Source: Pieris napi (Eukaryota > Arthropoda > Insecta > Lepidoptera > Pieridae). Taken from it: a stretch of DNA of 64,000 nt. Shown here in pieces: positions 46,549 through 58,245 of this stretch. Numbering within the stretch: position 1 is the stretch's first letter; the number at the start of each line of letters is the position of its first letter. The stretch covers positions 5,642,001-5,706,000 of the forward strand of contig NC_062241.1 in assembly GCF_905475465.1 (NCBI RefSeq), read 5' to 3'. The notes under the pieces are model-generated. The model made no database searches. It saw only the letters and a program-made list of their open reading frames with translations, and was not told where the DNA came from. A program made the translations under genes and the position numbers.

Positions 46549-47489
46549 TATTACTTAGTAAAGGTAAGCATATGATATTTGACACTTAATACAAAAAAGG
46601 CTTATCTAATATTAAATTGATAAATCTGTAATAAATGTATATATAATATAATCAAAATACTTTTATTTATTTAGTGGTGTGTGAAATTAAAATTGAGAAA
46701 TGTACAGTTTCAACACACAGCCACAGATCATGTAGAAGTAAACAGTAAACACACAGGTATGATCATAATATGATGTATGAGCTACGAGACGGCCTCAACA
46801 GCGTCTATTAGACAAATAAATTTTGTCCAGCCAGCGTGACCCTATAAACCGAAACGCTAACTGAAACGCTAGAATGTTGTAGTCATCTTTGAACGAACGT
46901 ATAGTTTGTTTTACTGTTTTTTCAGACGTGAACGAATAAATTAGTTTATCGACCAATCGCAAAGTAAACTACTCGACGTCGAGTGTTGCATGTATTGCAT
47001 TAAACATACATAAAAACTATAAATAAGCATGTTTTAATTTGCAAGTTAATAATAATAAAATATCTGTCTATCTACTGCCAATAAAGTAAGAGTAAAATGT
47101 TCACATTAAAGATGCGACTAGCGTGAGGTATTTCAAGCCCCAGAAATTAAAAGAATATTGCAATATCGAGTCACACTTATATATTTAATAAATGTAAATT
47201 TTAAAAAATGATTAAACATTTAAGAATGAAGATCAAGTTTCACAGCTCAATACATTAAAGTAGAATATTATTAATATGATTACAACAGCTAATTGTTTCA
47301 CAACATTGCGTGATCGGTGTTTCCGTATTCCGAGATGTATATGACATAAGACATTGAAATTTTGACAGATTTTTTAACCATGTTTTTATTGGAACATAAG
47401 ATTGTGTGGGATCTTGTCGAATAAATGTGACATAATAATCATAACGAAAAACATTTAATTACTGAAAATAAAAATTTTACCATAACAGT
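46549..47489. promoter_or_regulatory. Shared 5' region of STK40 and AFG3L2
   Basis: The start codons of the two divergent genes are 941 bp apart with no other gene between, so both promoters must lie here. No TATA box or named factor site can be defended. Transcription start sites are not determined. Confidence 0.5.
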
Positions 47490-50075
47490 ATGTGGAAAGG
47501 TCTTAGGCTTACACAATCCCAACTTTCGAAGCTTCACTTCAAGGGGCACAAACTACATCCACTTGGTGTTCCGGCTTTAGATTCTGTTCTAAACCAGTGG
47601 TACGAATTTTGCAAGAAACCTCCCAAAGGATTTGAAAAGTATTTTCAGCCAGGAACTAGTCAGAAACAGCAAAAGAAACCTGAAAAAGATGCTTCGCCTG
47701 CGCCATCTAAATCTTCACCGCCACCTCCAAAGGCAAGTTCATCTCAAGATAAATGGAATATCAATATGTTCAATACTCCTGGCGGCAGGGGAACTGGACG
47801 TGGTGGTTATGAAGGACAAGATCGTGAAAAATGGATTATGTTTGGTGCTTTGGGTGTAGTCACTTTAATTGCCTCAATTGCATATTTTGAACTAAAATAC
47901 CGAGAAATTAGTTGGCGTGATTTCGTAAATTCATATTTAAAGAAAGGCATAGTTGAAAAACTAGAGGTTATTAATAAGAAGTGGGTGAGAGTAAGATTAC
48001 AACCAGGCACTTTTGAAGGGAAAGTAATATGGTTTGCAATTGGCAGTGTTGATTCTTTTGAGAGGAACTTGGAGAATGCTCAAGGAGAAATGAATGTAGA
48101 ACCACAAAATTTCCTACCAGTCATATACAGAACTGAAGTTGAGGCATCAAGCTTAACAGGAATGCTGCCTACATTATTAATAATTGGATTTTTAATTTAT
48201 ATGATGAGAAGATCAGCGGACATGATGGGAAGAGGTGGTCGTAAGGGTGGAGGACTTTTTGGAGGTGTCATGGAATCTACTGCAAAATTAATCAATCCAA
48301 CTGACATTGGTGTAAAGTTTCAAGATGTTGCTGGCTGTGAGGAAGCTAAAATTGAAATAATGGAGTTTGTCAACTTTCTAAAGAATCCACAGCAATATAT
48401 TGACTTAGGGGCAAAAATTCCGAAGGGAGCTTTGCTTACTGGCCCTCCTGGAACAGGAAAGACATTGCTTGCTAAAGCTACTGCTGGAGAAGCAAATGTT
48501 CCATTTTTAACTGTTTCTGGTTCAGAATTTTTGGAAATGTTTGTAGGTGTTGGGCCTTCCAGAGTTAGAGATATGTTTTCAATGGCTCGTAAGCATGCTC
48601 CATGCATTCTTTTTATTGATGAAATTGATGCAGTGGGTCGAAAGCGAGGTGGCCGTAGCTTTGGAGGCCATTCTGAGCAAGAAAATACATTAAATCAGCT
48701 TTTAGTTGAGATGGATGGATTTAATACAACTACTAATGTAGTAGTGCTGGCTGCAACTAACAGAGTTGATATTCTAGACAAAGCCCTTTTAAGACCTGGC
48801 AGATTTGATAGGCAAATCTTTGTCCCAGCACCGGATATCAAGGGTAGAGCCTCTATTTTTAAAGTGCATTTAACTCCGTTAAAAACAACTCTTAATAAAC
48901 AAAATTTAGCCAGAAAAATGGCTGCTTTAACACCAGGTACTTATTACAATTATTATTATGTAAAATACTTGAAATTATAAGTTTCCCTTAATTTTCAATC
49001 TAAACTAACATACATCATTTGATTTTTTTAAATACAAGAAACGAAAACATTTTCTCCTTTAACTGAATTAGTAATTAACTTAAAACTTAGCTGTTATTGA
49101 TGATTCTAAACATTTTGTTTTAGATCAGTTAGATAATATTAATTTAGACATTTGTCAACTAAAATGCAAGTTAAGACTTTTAATTTAATATTATTTCATA
49201 ATATTTCAGGTTTCACTGGTGCTGACATTGCAAATGTCTGTAATGAAGCTGCACTGATTGCTGCCAGGGAACTGTCTTCTGACATTAGTATGAAAAACTT
49301 TGAACAGGCCATTGAAAGAGTTGTTGCTGGTATGGAAAAAAAATCAAATGTCCTGCAACCTGAAGAACGAAAAATTGTAGCGTACCATGAAGCTGGTCAT
49401 GCTGTAGCTGGTTGGTTTTTACAGCATGCAGATCCTTTATTAAAAGTGTCCATAATACCCAGAGGGAAAGGTCTTGGATATGCCCAATATTTACCTAAAG
49501 AACAGTACTTATACAGTAAAGAACAGTTATTTGATAGAATGTGCATGACACTTGGAGGTAGAGTAAGCGAAGAAATATTCTTTGGCAGAATAACAACTGG
49601 TGCTCAAGATGATTTAAAAAAAATAACTCAAAGTGCATATGCACAAATTGTACATTATGGAATGAATACAAAAGTGGGAAATATTTCTTTTGAAATGCCA
49701 CAACCTGGTGAAATGGTTATTGATAAACCTTATTCAGAAAAAACTGCTGAATTGATTGACTCTGAAGTAAGGGTTTTAATTAATTCTGCCCACAAACACA
49801 CAAAAGAGTTGTTGGTCCAGCATAAAGGTAATATTGAAAAAGTTGCTGAACGTTTGCTGAAACAAGAGATCCTTAGTAGAGAAGACATGATTGAATTGTT
49901 AGGTCCTAGACCATTCCCTGAGAAGAGTACTTATGAAGAATTTGTAGCTGGCACAGGCTCATTAGATGAAGACACTACTTTACCAGAAGGCCTCAAGGAT
50001 TGGAATAAAGAAAAACAGCCTACTATCCCACCTCCAGAAAGTATACCCCCAGGTCCCTCCACAAGTAAAAATTAA
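47490..50075 (+). CDS. AFG3L2: Mitochondrial m-AAA protease subunit AFG3-like (770 aa)
   Basis: Two exons, 47490-48936 and 49210-50075, are joined in phase 1 (CCA G|GT TTC), giving 770 residues against about 800 in human AFG3L2. The product is an inner-membrane hexameric ATPase-protease that degrades misfolded or unassembled mitochondrial proteins and processes substrates. The N-terminus is basic, as expected for mitochondrial import. A KPPKGFEKYF segment and a Pro/Lys/Ser-rich linker follow. There are two membrane helices (about 116-136 and 226-239). The AAA module has Walker A GPPGTGKT (318-325), Walker B ILFIDEIDA (about 372-380) and an SRH ending in RPGRFDRQ. The M41 peptidase has the zinc motif HEAGH (542-546). 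The C-terminal tail is Pro/Ser-rich. A poly(A) signal AATAAA lies at 50119-50124. Key residues are intact. The paralogue paraplegin is less likely given the overall match. Confidence 0.95.
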
Positions 50076-51050
50076 CATTAATGTAGATGCTTGTTGCATT
50101 TTTAGTCAGTTTATGTGTAATAAATATGATTACCTATAAGACTAAAGGGATTTTTGTTTACCACATTGTAGTTTTTTTTAATAATTGTTATTAGATACTG
50201 AGAAACACCTAATGTGTGGCAAGACAGTATTCAGTTATTGATCATAAAAACATTTTTTATAGCTAGAATTTATGTATCACGCTTGTTAAAAAAATAAATT
50301 ACTGTAATTACCCCAGATGTTTTTCTTGTTTCAACAAATAAAAATAATTTACAACAATTTGGAGTACCAATATATTTAATTGGCCACTGGCTGAAATTAA
50401 AATTTTTACATTTAACCTCTCCTCCACATACAATGAATTAAGGACAAGCACCGTCACGCCATCTTTAGTGAACTATACATAACACCGAAGTGTTCTATAG
50501 AGTGAGAGGGTTGCGATATTGTGCTAGCCCTGTACATAAGATACAAAGGAACAACATTAACAAAAAAACAGGGTTATATTAAAATTATAATATGAAAATA
50601 TTCAAATATTGACCGAAATGCATTCAGCCTTCTTTCTGTTCATTTAAATATTCACTACATTACTTTATACATCACCAATTTCTTAAGTAAATTCAGCTTT
50701 TGTACAATATAAAAAGAATCTTATATTTAATATTCTATGTTATCTGCGTATGTGTACAACACGCCCGCACTCTTATACTTGATCTAAACGAGCGAAGAAT
50801 TAAAAGAAATTTAACAAAAACTATGGTAATTATTACAAGTACCTACACTATTTTCTTTATTCATGTTCAACATTTTATGTCAATATTTAATTAGTATCTA
50901 TTCTTAAGACCTAGCCTATGATATTATTAACATTATAAATGACAAAAACGTATCTTCATGATATCATTCAACAATAATCCATTAACAATCGCAATCCATT
51001 CGCGCGTCTATAAAACGAAAAATTTAAAACTAATCTCAGTAACAACTCTA
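50076..51050. other. Convergent 3' regions of AFG3L2 and TAF3
   Basis: No coding sequence is seen. AATAAA at 50119 (+) serves AFG3L2. On the minus strand AATAAA at 50856-50861 could serve TAF3. The rest is AT-rich without recognised repeats. Confidence 0.55.
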
Positions 51051-54000
51051 TCAATGACAGTCTCTGACTTTTTCCCCTTTTGGTTTCCTACCTCTTTTCT
51101 TCCCCGACGTTACCCCTGCTAGTAACATTGCTGTTCGCTTAGCAAGACAAGATTTACAAAACCAGTCCTCTGTTGCGCCAGGTTCTTCTGTAATCCCGAC
51201 GCATATCCAGTGGTACCAGCCATCACAACCATCGCACCCTATCATAGGCGAACCATTATCGGGCCTGCCGCATGCTGGGCAAACCCAAACTTTGTTTCCA
51301 TGTTCATCTACATAATATGGAGTAGGCAAGGGGCCACTTGGTTTATCTACAGCTGGTTGTGATGCTTCTTCTGTAACTGAACCTGTTTCATCATCAAAAT
51401 TTTCCACATGCCCCTTTTTAGACAAAGGCTTAAATAATATTCTCTTGTACTTAGAATTACTTGATGGGGGTCGATTCTTTCGTTGCGGTGAAGCCGGAGG
51501 AGAAGATGATGCTTGAGCTTCTGGTTCTCCAACATGATTGTTTTTAGAATGTTTCTGTTTTGGTGGCCGTGTGACCAGTGCTGAGATCTGGGCAAGTTCT
51601 GGTGATCTACTATGTTCACGCGATACTGGTTCCTCTTTCATAGGAGAATCATCTTCTCTTTTTATAGGTTTAATGTTTATCTTAAAAGTATCAGGAGAAC
51701 TTGGAGGCATAGGAGAGTTTGAATTTGAAGATCCCAATTTAAGAGTTAATTTTGGTACTAGACCATCATTAGTAGCTAACTTTTCTTTCTTTTTCTCCTT
51801 CTTTTCTTTTTTAATCCTATCCTTTATCTCTTGTCTCTCTTCTTTATCTTTTTTCTTTTCAGATTTTTCTTTACTTTTATCCTTTTTATCTTTTTTCTTC
51901 TTAATTTTAACACCATCTTTATCTCTTTTTTCCTTTTTATGAGATTTATCCTTTCTCTTTTCTGAACTTTCACCTTCTTCCCTTGTAATGACAGCTAAAT
52001 CTTCTGGTTTTGGGGGAATTGTTTCAATATCTTGTGTAGGGTCAGAGTTCTTTATACTTACAGAAGGTTCTGGTGTTGGTAGCCTGACTGGCTGTGGTAC
52101 TGGTAGTTCTTTAGGCGGCTCTTGTCTAACTGGTTCAGACTTTGGTGGATTTAATTCTATTGTTATATCAGGTTGCACTGGTGGCATTTTATAGACATTA
52201 GATTTGTGTTCTTTATTTGACTTTGCTTTTTGTTTTTGTAAAATATTTGGAATGGTTGATGATTTGTGCTTGTCATGTCGATCTTTTTCATGGCCCATTC
52301 CAGGTGATTTATGCATCATTCTATCTTCATCATTGTCAACAGCTATAACTTCTAAACTTGGCCTTCTAAACATTGTAGGAATCTTACTTGAAGATGATCT
52401 TGAAGTATGTGGAAAATTGCCCATATTTGGTATAAGGTGATTAGGCAACCCTGGTAGAAAACTTGGCCCTGGTATCAATCCGGGCCCTCCACCTAAGGCA
52501 AATGGATTGCTCATTAAATTTTGTGAATGCAGGCCTCGCAAAGCTGGATTATTAGCTAAACCAGTTAAAAAATCATTACCTAGTAGACCGGCATTTGGAA
52601 TTAGCCCTGGACCAGGCATCATACCTCGACCAGGGGCCATTGTTGGAAAAAAGGGAAATCCAGGTGGTAATTGAGGCACTTTAGACTCTTTCTTTGGTCG
52701 TCCAAGTTTTGATGGTTTGTCATTTAGTAGTTTTATATTTTTTTTATCTGCTGTGCGCGCCATTTCAAATGCTAGTTGTTGTTGTTTCTTTAATTTAGCT
52801 TCTAGCTTGGCAGCCTTGTCTTTCTTATCTTTGTGTTTCTTTTCTTTTTTTACTTTTGGTGTTTCAGTCAAAAGTTTAGGAAGAGCAGCTTGCAAAGATT
52901 TATTTATTGATAAAGCTGGCTTTGGCTCAAATGGCAACATCCTTGTTGGAGGCATTGCTAAATTATTATCCAAAGAATCGTCATCAATATCTATAACTTC
53001 ATGGGCTCTTATGTCAAATTCTTTTGCTAAATCTACTGGACTACTATTGTTATTATTAACAATGTTTTCATGAGGTTTTAACCTAGGTTCATCAGTAGTG
53101 GAATTCTGCAATCTTGAGATTATAGGATCAGAATGTAATCTTTCAGTTACAACCTCAGTAATATTTTTATCTTCTTTTGATTTGTTCGATATTCTTTTAA
53201 ATATATTAATCTTTGATCTATCTGGCTGGGATGCCAGTTTTTCTTCTTCATCCACCACTTCCTTTTTTATTTCTCTATCTGGTATAAAAGAGGACCCAGG
53301 TTGTTTATTTACAGAGAGTGGGTTTGAGACAAGAGGGGATTTGGAGATTGGGATTTTCCTTGGTACGGGTATTGCATCTTCAGGTGGTTTAAAGCTTTTT
53401 AAAATAGGTTGAGGTGAAGGAAAATCAATTGGTTCTTGTTTAATAACTGGTCTCAAGGATTCAGTAATAGCTGGTGAAGATGGTACTGATTGTGGAAGGG
53501 GTACAGGTTTTAGAGGCGGTGGAAACATCTTCGGCGCTGGCATTGTCACATGATTATGATGGGCCGGATGAATATCTTTACTTCGTTGAGGAGGATATCC
53601 AGGTGGATACCTATCTAATTTACTATTATCCCTAGATTTACTACTTTCTCCTTTATGACTTTTATCTTTTCTTTTACTTTTCATAACTTTTCCATTTAAT
53701 AACTTACTTTTCTTTGTCTTCTTATCAGATTTTTCTGCTGACGGTACTTTTGCAGTATTACTATGATGAGAATTAACTTTATGTCTATCATGGTGTTTTT
53801 CAGAAATGATTGTTGGAGGACGTGCTTCTGGAAGTTTTCCTTCACGGGCAGGTGATAAGAAGCCAGACATAGTCATCATTACACTGCTTATTTCTCTTGT
53901 TCTTTCCTCCTCATCCAGTCGTAACCTTGGTCGTTTACTATTAGGTAACGACACTGGATCATTAGGTCTCTTGAAAATATCCTTAGATTTTTCTGGACTA

Positions 54001-54509
54001 TCTGTAACTGATATTTCGGGACTTGCACATGAAGTGTTTTCAACACCATCAAAACCATTTTGACAAATCTCAACAGTACCAGCAACAGCTGGAGTATCTC
54101 GCTCTTTTTCAGGGTACATTGGTGGCAAATGTTCATGGACATGCATTGGTCTTGTAACAACTTCATGGCTACCAGGCTTAAGAAAGTTCAGGTTAGATTC
54201 TTTAGGTTTTGGAAATCTTTCTGTTCGGACAGGAGGTGGAACAGGTGGGACACAGCGTGTATATTCTGCCAACTCTGGCAACTGTACATGAAGATCACGA
54301 AAAACTAATCCTAAATCGTCTAAGGTTGGTTCAGTCCTATTAAATTGCTCAGCATGTTTGTTAGCTTGTGTTCCCAATGCACATATATATTTTTCTAATA
54401 CGTGAACTAAAATATCCAGTGGGGTTGAATTTATTCCATTCCATCCTATGGTTTGACATATTTGCGCAACATTCCTTCGAAGTACTTCACGAGCGTATGC
54501 CTCTGACAT
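51051..54509 (-). CDS. TAF3: TFIID subunit TAF3 (histone fold and PHD finger, 1152 aa)
   Basis: The gene is read as one long exon. The frame opens at 54554, but I prefer the Met at 54509 (MSEAYAREVLRRNVAQIC), where homology to TAF3/BIP2 begins; the 15 residues before it look like leader sequence. An N-terminal histone fold (about 75 residues, pairs with TAF10 in other species) is followed by a long disordered Pro-, Ser- and Lys-rich middle with many KKEK/KDKKDK runs. The C-terminal PHD finger (about residues 1074-1123) has the Cys4-His-Cys3 pattern: VCPACGRPDNGSPMIGC, CDGWYHWICVG and WFCKSC. In TAF3 this finger reads H3K4me3 at active promoters. A basic nuclear-localisation-like tail KKRGRKPKGEK ends the protein. 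Length lies between human TAF3 (about 930) and fly BIP2 (about 1400). Confidence 0.92.
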   Translation of the reverse strand: MSEAYAREVLRRNVAQICQTIGWNGINSTPLDILVHVLEKYICALGTQANKHAEQFNRTEPTLDDLGLVFRDLHVQLPELAEYTRCVPPVPPPVRTERFPKPKESNLNFLKPGSHEVVTRPMHVHEHLPPMYPEKERDTPAVAGTVEICQNGFDGVENTSCASPEISVTDSPEKSKDIFKRPNDPVSLPNSKRPRLRLDEEERTREISSVMMTMSGFLSPAREGKLPEARPPTIISEKHHDRHKVNSHHSNTAKVPSAEKSDKKTKKSKLLNGKVMKSKRKDKSHKGESSKSRDNSKLDRYPPGYPPQRSKDIHPAHHNHVTMPAPKMFPPPLKPVPLPQSVPSSPAITESLRPVIKQEPIDFPSPQPILKSFKPPEDAIPVPRKIPISKSPLVSNPLSVNKQPGSSFIPDREIKKEVVDEEEKLASQPDRSKINIFKRISNKSKEDKNITEVVTERLHSDPIISRLQNSTTDEPRLKPHENIVNNNNSSPVDLAKEFDIRAHEVIDIDDDSLDNNLAMPPTRMLPFEPKPALSINKSLQAALPKLLTETPKVKKEKKHKDKKDKAAKLEAKLKKQQQLAFEMARTADKKNIKLLNDKPSKLGRPKKESKVPQLPPGFPFFPTMAPGRGMMPGPGLIPNAGLLGNDFLTGLANNPALRGLHSQNLMSNPFALGGGPGLIPGPSFLPGLPNHLIPNMGNFPHTSRSSSSKIPTMFRRPSLEVIAVDNDEDRMMHKSPGMGHEKDRHDKHKSSTIPNILQKQKAKSNKEHKSNVYKMPPVQPDITIELNPPKSEPVRQEPPKELPVPQPVRLPTPEPSVSIKNSDPTQDIETIPPKPEDLAVITREEGESSEKRKDKSHKKEKRDKDGVKIKKKKDKKDKSKEKSEKKKDKEERQEIKDRIKKEKKEKKKEKLATNDGLVPKLTLKLGSSNSNSPMPPSSPDTFKINIKPIKREDDSPMKEEPVSREHSRSPELAQISALVTRPPKQKHSKNNHVGEPEAQASSSPPASPQRKNRPPSSNSKYKRILFKPLSKKGHVENFDDETGSVTEEASQPAVDKPSGPLPTPYYVDEHGNKVWVCPACGRPDNGSPMIGCDGCDGWYHWICVGITEEPGATEDWFCKSCLAKRTAMLLAGVTSGKKRGRKPKGEKVRDCH

Positions 54510-54554
54510 TATGACACCAACAAAGTTATCTGGAACAATTGAATATATCAACAT

Positions 54555-55697
54555 TAAGAACTTAAACTAAGTCGTATTCTTGTTTGTCTAGAATTTTACT
54601 TAAGAGTCAGAGACAAGTAAGGAACATGATAACTATACATAAATAAAGATTACTAAAACAGCAATTCTCATCATTTTCATACCTGCAAGTGTCTAGTGGT
54701 ACAGAGACGATATTGCGAAGAGGCGAAAACTTCAAACATAGAACACATATGTATGCTTCTGTAGATTCCTTGTTAAATAAAGACCATTTATACAAAATTA
54801 TTTACCAATTAAAATGCAAATAAACGAAGTGTTTACGTAAAAACTTCTCAGCATTCTACAAACACAGTACCCCGTGCGCCATGATTGCATTTTGGGTTGT
54901 CAATGTTCAGTGTTGCAAGTCAACAATAAATTAAATGGCGGTCTATTAAGGATGCGTTCATAATAAAAATTGTTTATTTGAAAATCATCATAATATATTT
55001 TAATATATTATGAATAATCATACCGAGGCTAGCCTCCTTAAATAATATTTGAATGATGAAGATGATGAAGTGCTTTGTCCTGAAATAATAAATCTTATAA
55101 TACACAGTGATATGGAGAACATATTATTATCTAAAATGATAAAAGTTTTAATTTTTTTGTTAAAAAATTGTTCTACGGGAGGTCTCTAAGCTGCTTAAGC
55201 TTTAGCTTTGCCCACCCTGTATTTATGATTATTGTAATATTTAAGATAAATTAATTATATATAATCTAAGATTTAAGATGAAAATTAAAGATATTCTTTC
55301 GTAAAATTTTAAAAAGTTAATCTTGTGAATTATGGTAAGATGTCTTGTTTATTTGGAAGAGAAATTCCGAAACTAAAAAATAACGAAACAATAATACAAG
55401 TGTAATAAAGTATAAGTATTTCTCGCGCAATGGAGCTAAAAATTTATTTGTTTACATAATTTGCCTGGGGTATTTTTTTTATAATATATTTTCTAGCTAA
55501 TTCCTCGACTATGTTCACATCGGAGGTATTAAATCACTTGCATACATGTAGGTACCTACTTAAGTAAATACATTGGTAACCAGGAAAGTTAAGCAATTCC
55601 TATTTCTTTTAATAACTTTTTGTATAACATTTACAGCAAATTTCAGAAAGAAATCTCCTAACCTATTGTTACTTTCATTCCCATAGCTTGTTCAGTG
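54555..55697. other. TAF3 upstream region
   Basis: No coding sequence recognised. The TAF3 5' UTR and promoter should lie in the first few hundred bases. A fragment of the 986-bp inverted-repeat family (ACGGGAGGTCTCTAAG ... CCCACCCTGTA) lies at 55169-55222. Confidence 0.5.
55169..55222. mobile_element. Fragment of the 40845-type inverted-repeat element
   Basis: TTCTACGGGAGGTCTCTAAG and CCACCCTGTA match the right arm of the element at 40845-41830 (41750-41832), but the sequence between is collapsed by a deletion. Confidence 0.6.
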
Positions 55698-55866
55698 TTA
55701 AGGTCGATTTACCTTATCTTAGTGTTTAGGAGAGTGCTTTAGTACAACTTGAAAGGCAAGTTCTTTAGCGTAGCGTTTACTAAAGCAAGTAGCGTTTACA
55801 TGTTTCAACTAAAGTACTATCCTAAAGCACTCTGCTAAACACTAAGATAATGTAAATCGGCCTTAA
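55698..55866. mobile_element. Short MITE with TTAA ends
   Basis: The termini TTAAGGTCGATTTACCTTAT and (reverse complement) TTAAGGCCGATTTACATTAT start about 47-bp inverted repeats over a total of 169 bp. TTAA flanks fit piggyBac-like target choice. No ORF. Confidence 0.65.
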
Positions 55867-55929
55867 TACCAAAACACTCTCTTCAACAGTATTGCCATTT
55901 CGTCTCTCTGAACTCCTATGTACGATATA

Positions 55930-56970
55930 TACTATGTATATACTATGTTTTATCTTTTCCCTCAAAATGAGCCAAAATTGCCTCCTTTACCTCATTGTCG
56001 TCGGAAAATTTCCTTTCCCTTAAGTCTTTTTTTAAATTGGGGAACAAATAAAAATCACTTGGGGCCAGATCTGGACTATAGGGTGGGTGGACTAGTGATT
56101 CGAAGCCATGCGTGTGTAGAGCAGCCATTGCAACTTTGCTCTTGTGAACCGGCGCGTTGTCTTGCAAGAGCAACACACCCTTGGTCAATTTTCCCCGACG
56201 TTTTTCTTTGATGGCATCCTTTAATTTTTCTAGTATTGTTGCGTAGTATTCTCCGGTTATGGTCCTGCCCTTTTCTTTATAATCAATCAGTATTATCCCC
56301 TCACAATCCCAAAAAACAGTAGCCATCAACTTTCCAGCCGACTCCGACACTTTGAATTTCTTTGGCGGTGGTGTCCCCTTTTTATGTCATAGCATGGACT
56401 CTTGTTTGGACTCAGGCTCGAAGTGATGAACCCATGTTTCATCGCCGGTAACAATTCGCTCCAAAATCGATCCAGGATCGTCGCTACACAACTCTAAAAA
56501 ATGTTTTGACGCTTCGACGCGCTGCTGTTTTTGAAGCGGCGTGAGCATTCTCGGTACCCATCTTGCACTGACTTTTGTCATACCCAGGTGGTCATGTAGG
56601 ATTCGCAAAATTGTGGTATCTGATACTCCAACTAATGCAGATAACTGTTTTTTCTTCAAACGGGTGTCCTCCAGTACAATTTTTTCCACTTTTTCGACGA
56701 TGTCTGATGTGGTGGCCTCAACTGGCCTTCCTGAGCGGGGGTCGTCTTCAATCGACTCCCGACCATGTTTCAAAAGACCATGCCATTTGTAAATCATTGA
56801 TTTACTAGGGATTGACGTGTTTAGCAGGCGAGTGTTCGTAAACGAATGACGCAATAGGGCTGAAACTCCATTTATATACTAATTATGAGTCCCCAATTAG
56901 TATGACACTAAGCGAGCGCCCCAATCCCCACTCCATCCCCTCCATTCCACGAACTTTTGGACCTCCAGCG
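55930..56970 (-). mobile_element. Mariner-type transposon, 3'-truncated
   Basis: On the minus strand the 5' terminal repeat CGCTGGAGGTCCAAAAGTTC begins at 56970 next to TA (56971-56972). The matching 3' repeat is absent and homology ends near 55945. Confidence 0.8.
55943..56854 (-). pseudogene. Mariner transposase, broken
   Basis: Two adjacent minus-strand ORFs (56387-56854 and 55943-56350) form one transposase interrupted by a TGA stop where mariner proteins have a Trp, just after SKQESML. There is no frameshift at this point: translation resumes in the same frame with HKKGTPPPKKFK. The catalytic DD34D residues are all present (TGDETWVHHF, LLQDNAPVHKS, SPDLAPSDFYLF). The HTH region starts within the domain. 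The first 30-40 residues of a normal transposase are unclear, and about 20-25 C-terminal residues are missing. It is non-functional. Confidence 0.88.
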
Positions 56971-57001
56971 TATAAGTTATAACCCAAAAATGTTCAATTT
57001 A

Positions 57002-57500
57002 TTTGTTGATTAAACGCGCTTTATTTATGTTCTCACGGTTTTTAACTTCAATTGAAAGAGCGTCCACCCACAATAGCTTCGAGTTCACATCGGGAGTCAC
57101 TATATACGCCGTAGGCTGTTTAAGGGTGACAAAGGATCCTTTGTGTGGTTTAAGAATAGCTACCAGTTCAGCTTTATACACGGAACAGCATGAAGATACA
57201 GCAGAGAAAAACTGGCACCGACCAATTCGTCTACTCTACTCCGCATATAGTTTTACTGCTGGTGCGTCTATCTTAGGAAGGTATTGTTATCTATAGGCTA
57301 TAAATTTGATATCACGTTCTTTGGAAAGATAAGGAAGACATATCCACGATACTTTTTGCTCCAGGTCATTTTCAAATTCTGACTTAGGTATTAAATCGGT
57401 ATACTTACTTAAAAATTTGTACTCGACCTCTATTCGGAACTGGACCGGAATTTTCTCTTTCCTTCCTTTTCCCCTAATTCCACAGTTAATGTGGCTCCTA
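57002..57500 (-). pseudogene. Decayed coding-like stretch of unknown identity
   Basis: On the minus strand one frame reads as protein-like sequence with in-frame stops, from about 57500 (GVRSHINCGIRGKGRKEK) through VQFRIEVEYKF, WICLPYLSKERDIKF and PKIDAPAVKLYAE to a 60-codon open end (57002-57181: AELVAILKPHKGSFVTLKQP, then DALSIEVKN). At least two internal stops (near 57291 and 57240) break it. The amino-acid composition looks like a real soluble protein, and the frame is kept across about 500 bp. I do not recognise the family. It could be a processed pseudogene or an old viral or transposon gene. Confidence 0.45.
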
Positions 57501-57540
57501 ACGCCCTACATCACCATATCTCGGGCCATATTATGGGTTT

Positions 57541-58245
57541 TAAATGTACAATTTAATTATAGTAAAAAAACACAGACATAAAGCAACAATACAAGATAAA
57601 TATCTTTTTATGTATTTAAATATAATGGTGGCTACAAGATATTTAATTTGTATTGATAAAACATATCAACAGTTAGTTCCTACCGATGTAAAGTAAATTG
57701 AACAACATTGTTTTATTTACTTTTTACGCATTTGGAAATAGGATGACCTTCAAAATAAAGGACCAACGGAACGGATAGTCGGATACCTACAATCAATTCT
57801 GTTTACTGTTTTATTGCGGTTTCTATGTAAACTCTTGTTCTCAAGAGAAATACATATTAATTATTATATGGTATAGACTTTAGAAAACATAGATGTTAAC
57901 AATTGTCAATTGTCATTATCTATTAACAAACGGCAAACTATCAAGATTTAGAGAATGCAGATTGCAGATTGGTGGTATTACAATGAAATGAAATAAACTG
58001 AAATTCGCAACTTCGCGCAGAGAATAAATAATAAAGAGAAGTAAAAAGTGAATAATAAGTTTCATATGAACTTCTGGACTGAAAAAACACACAAGTCAAT
58101 GTAATAATAGTTTAATAATAGGTAACAGTTTTAAATCTAAGTGAAATATTTCAGTGTCTGTGCCAAGGACACAATTGAGAAATTAATGTTTATCTCGCTA
58201 AGACGCCTCAATTTTACACCGTGCATTTTGTTTTAACGCTGAAGA
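57541..58245 (+). promoter_or_regulatory. Upstream region of GTF2H1
   Basis: AT-rich and without coding signal. It should hold the GTF2H1 promoter and 5' UTR. No specific element can be named. Confidence 0.4.

Noticed and set aside
51538..54308. Many + strand ORFs across TAF3
   Set aside because: They are antisense shadows of a low-complexity Lys/Ser/Pro-rich coding region.
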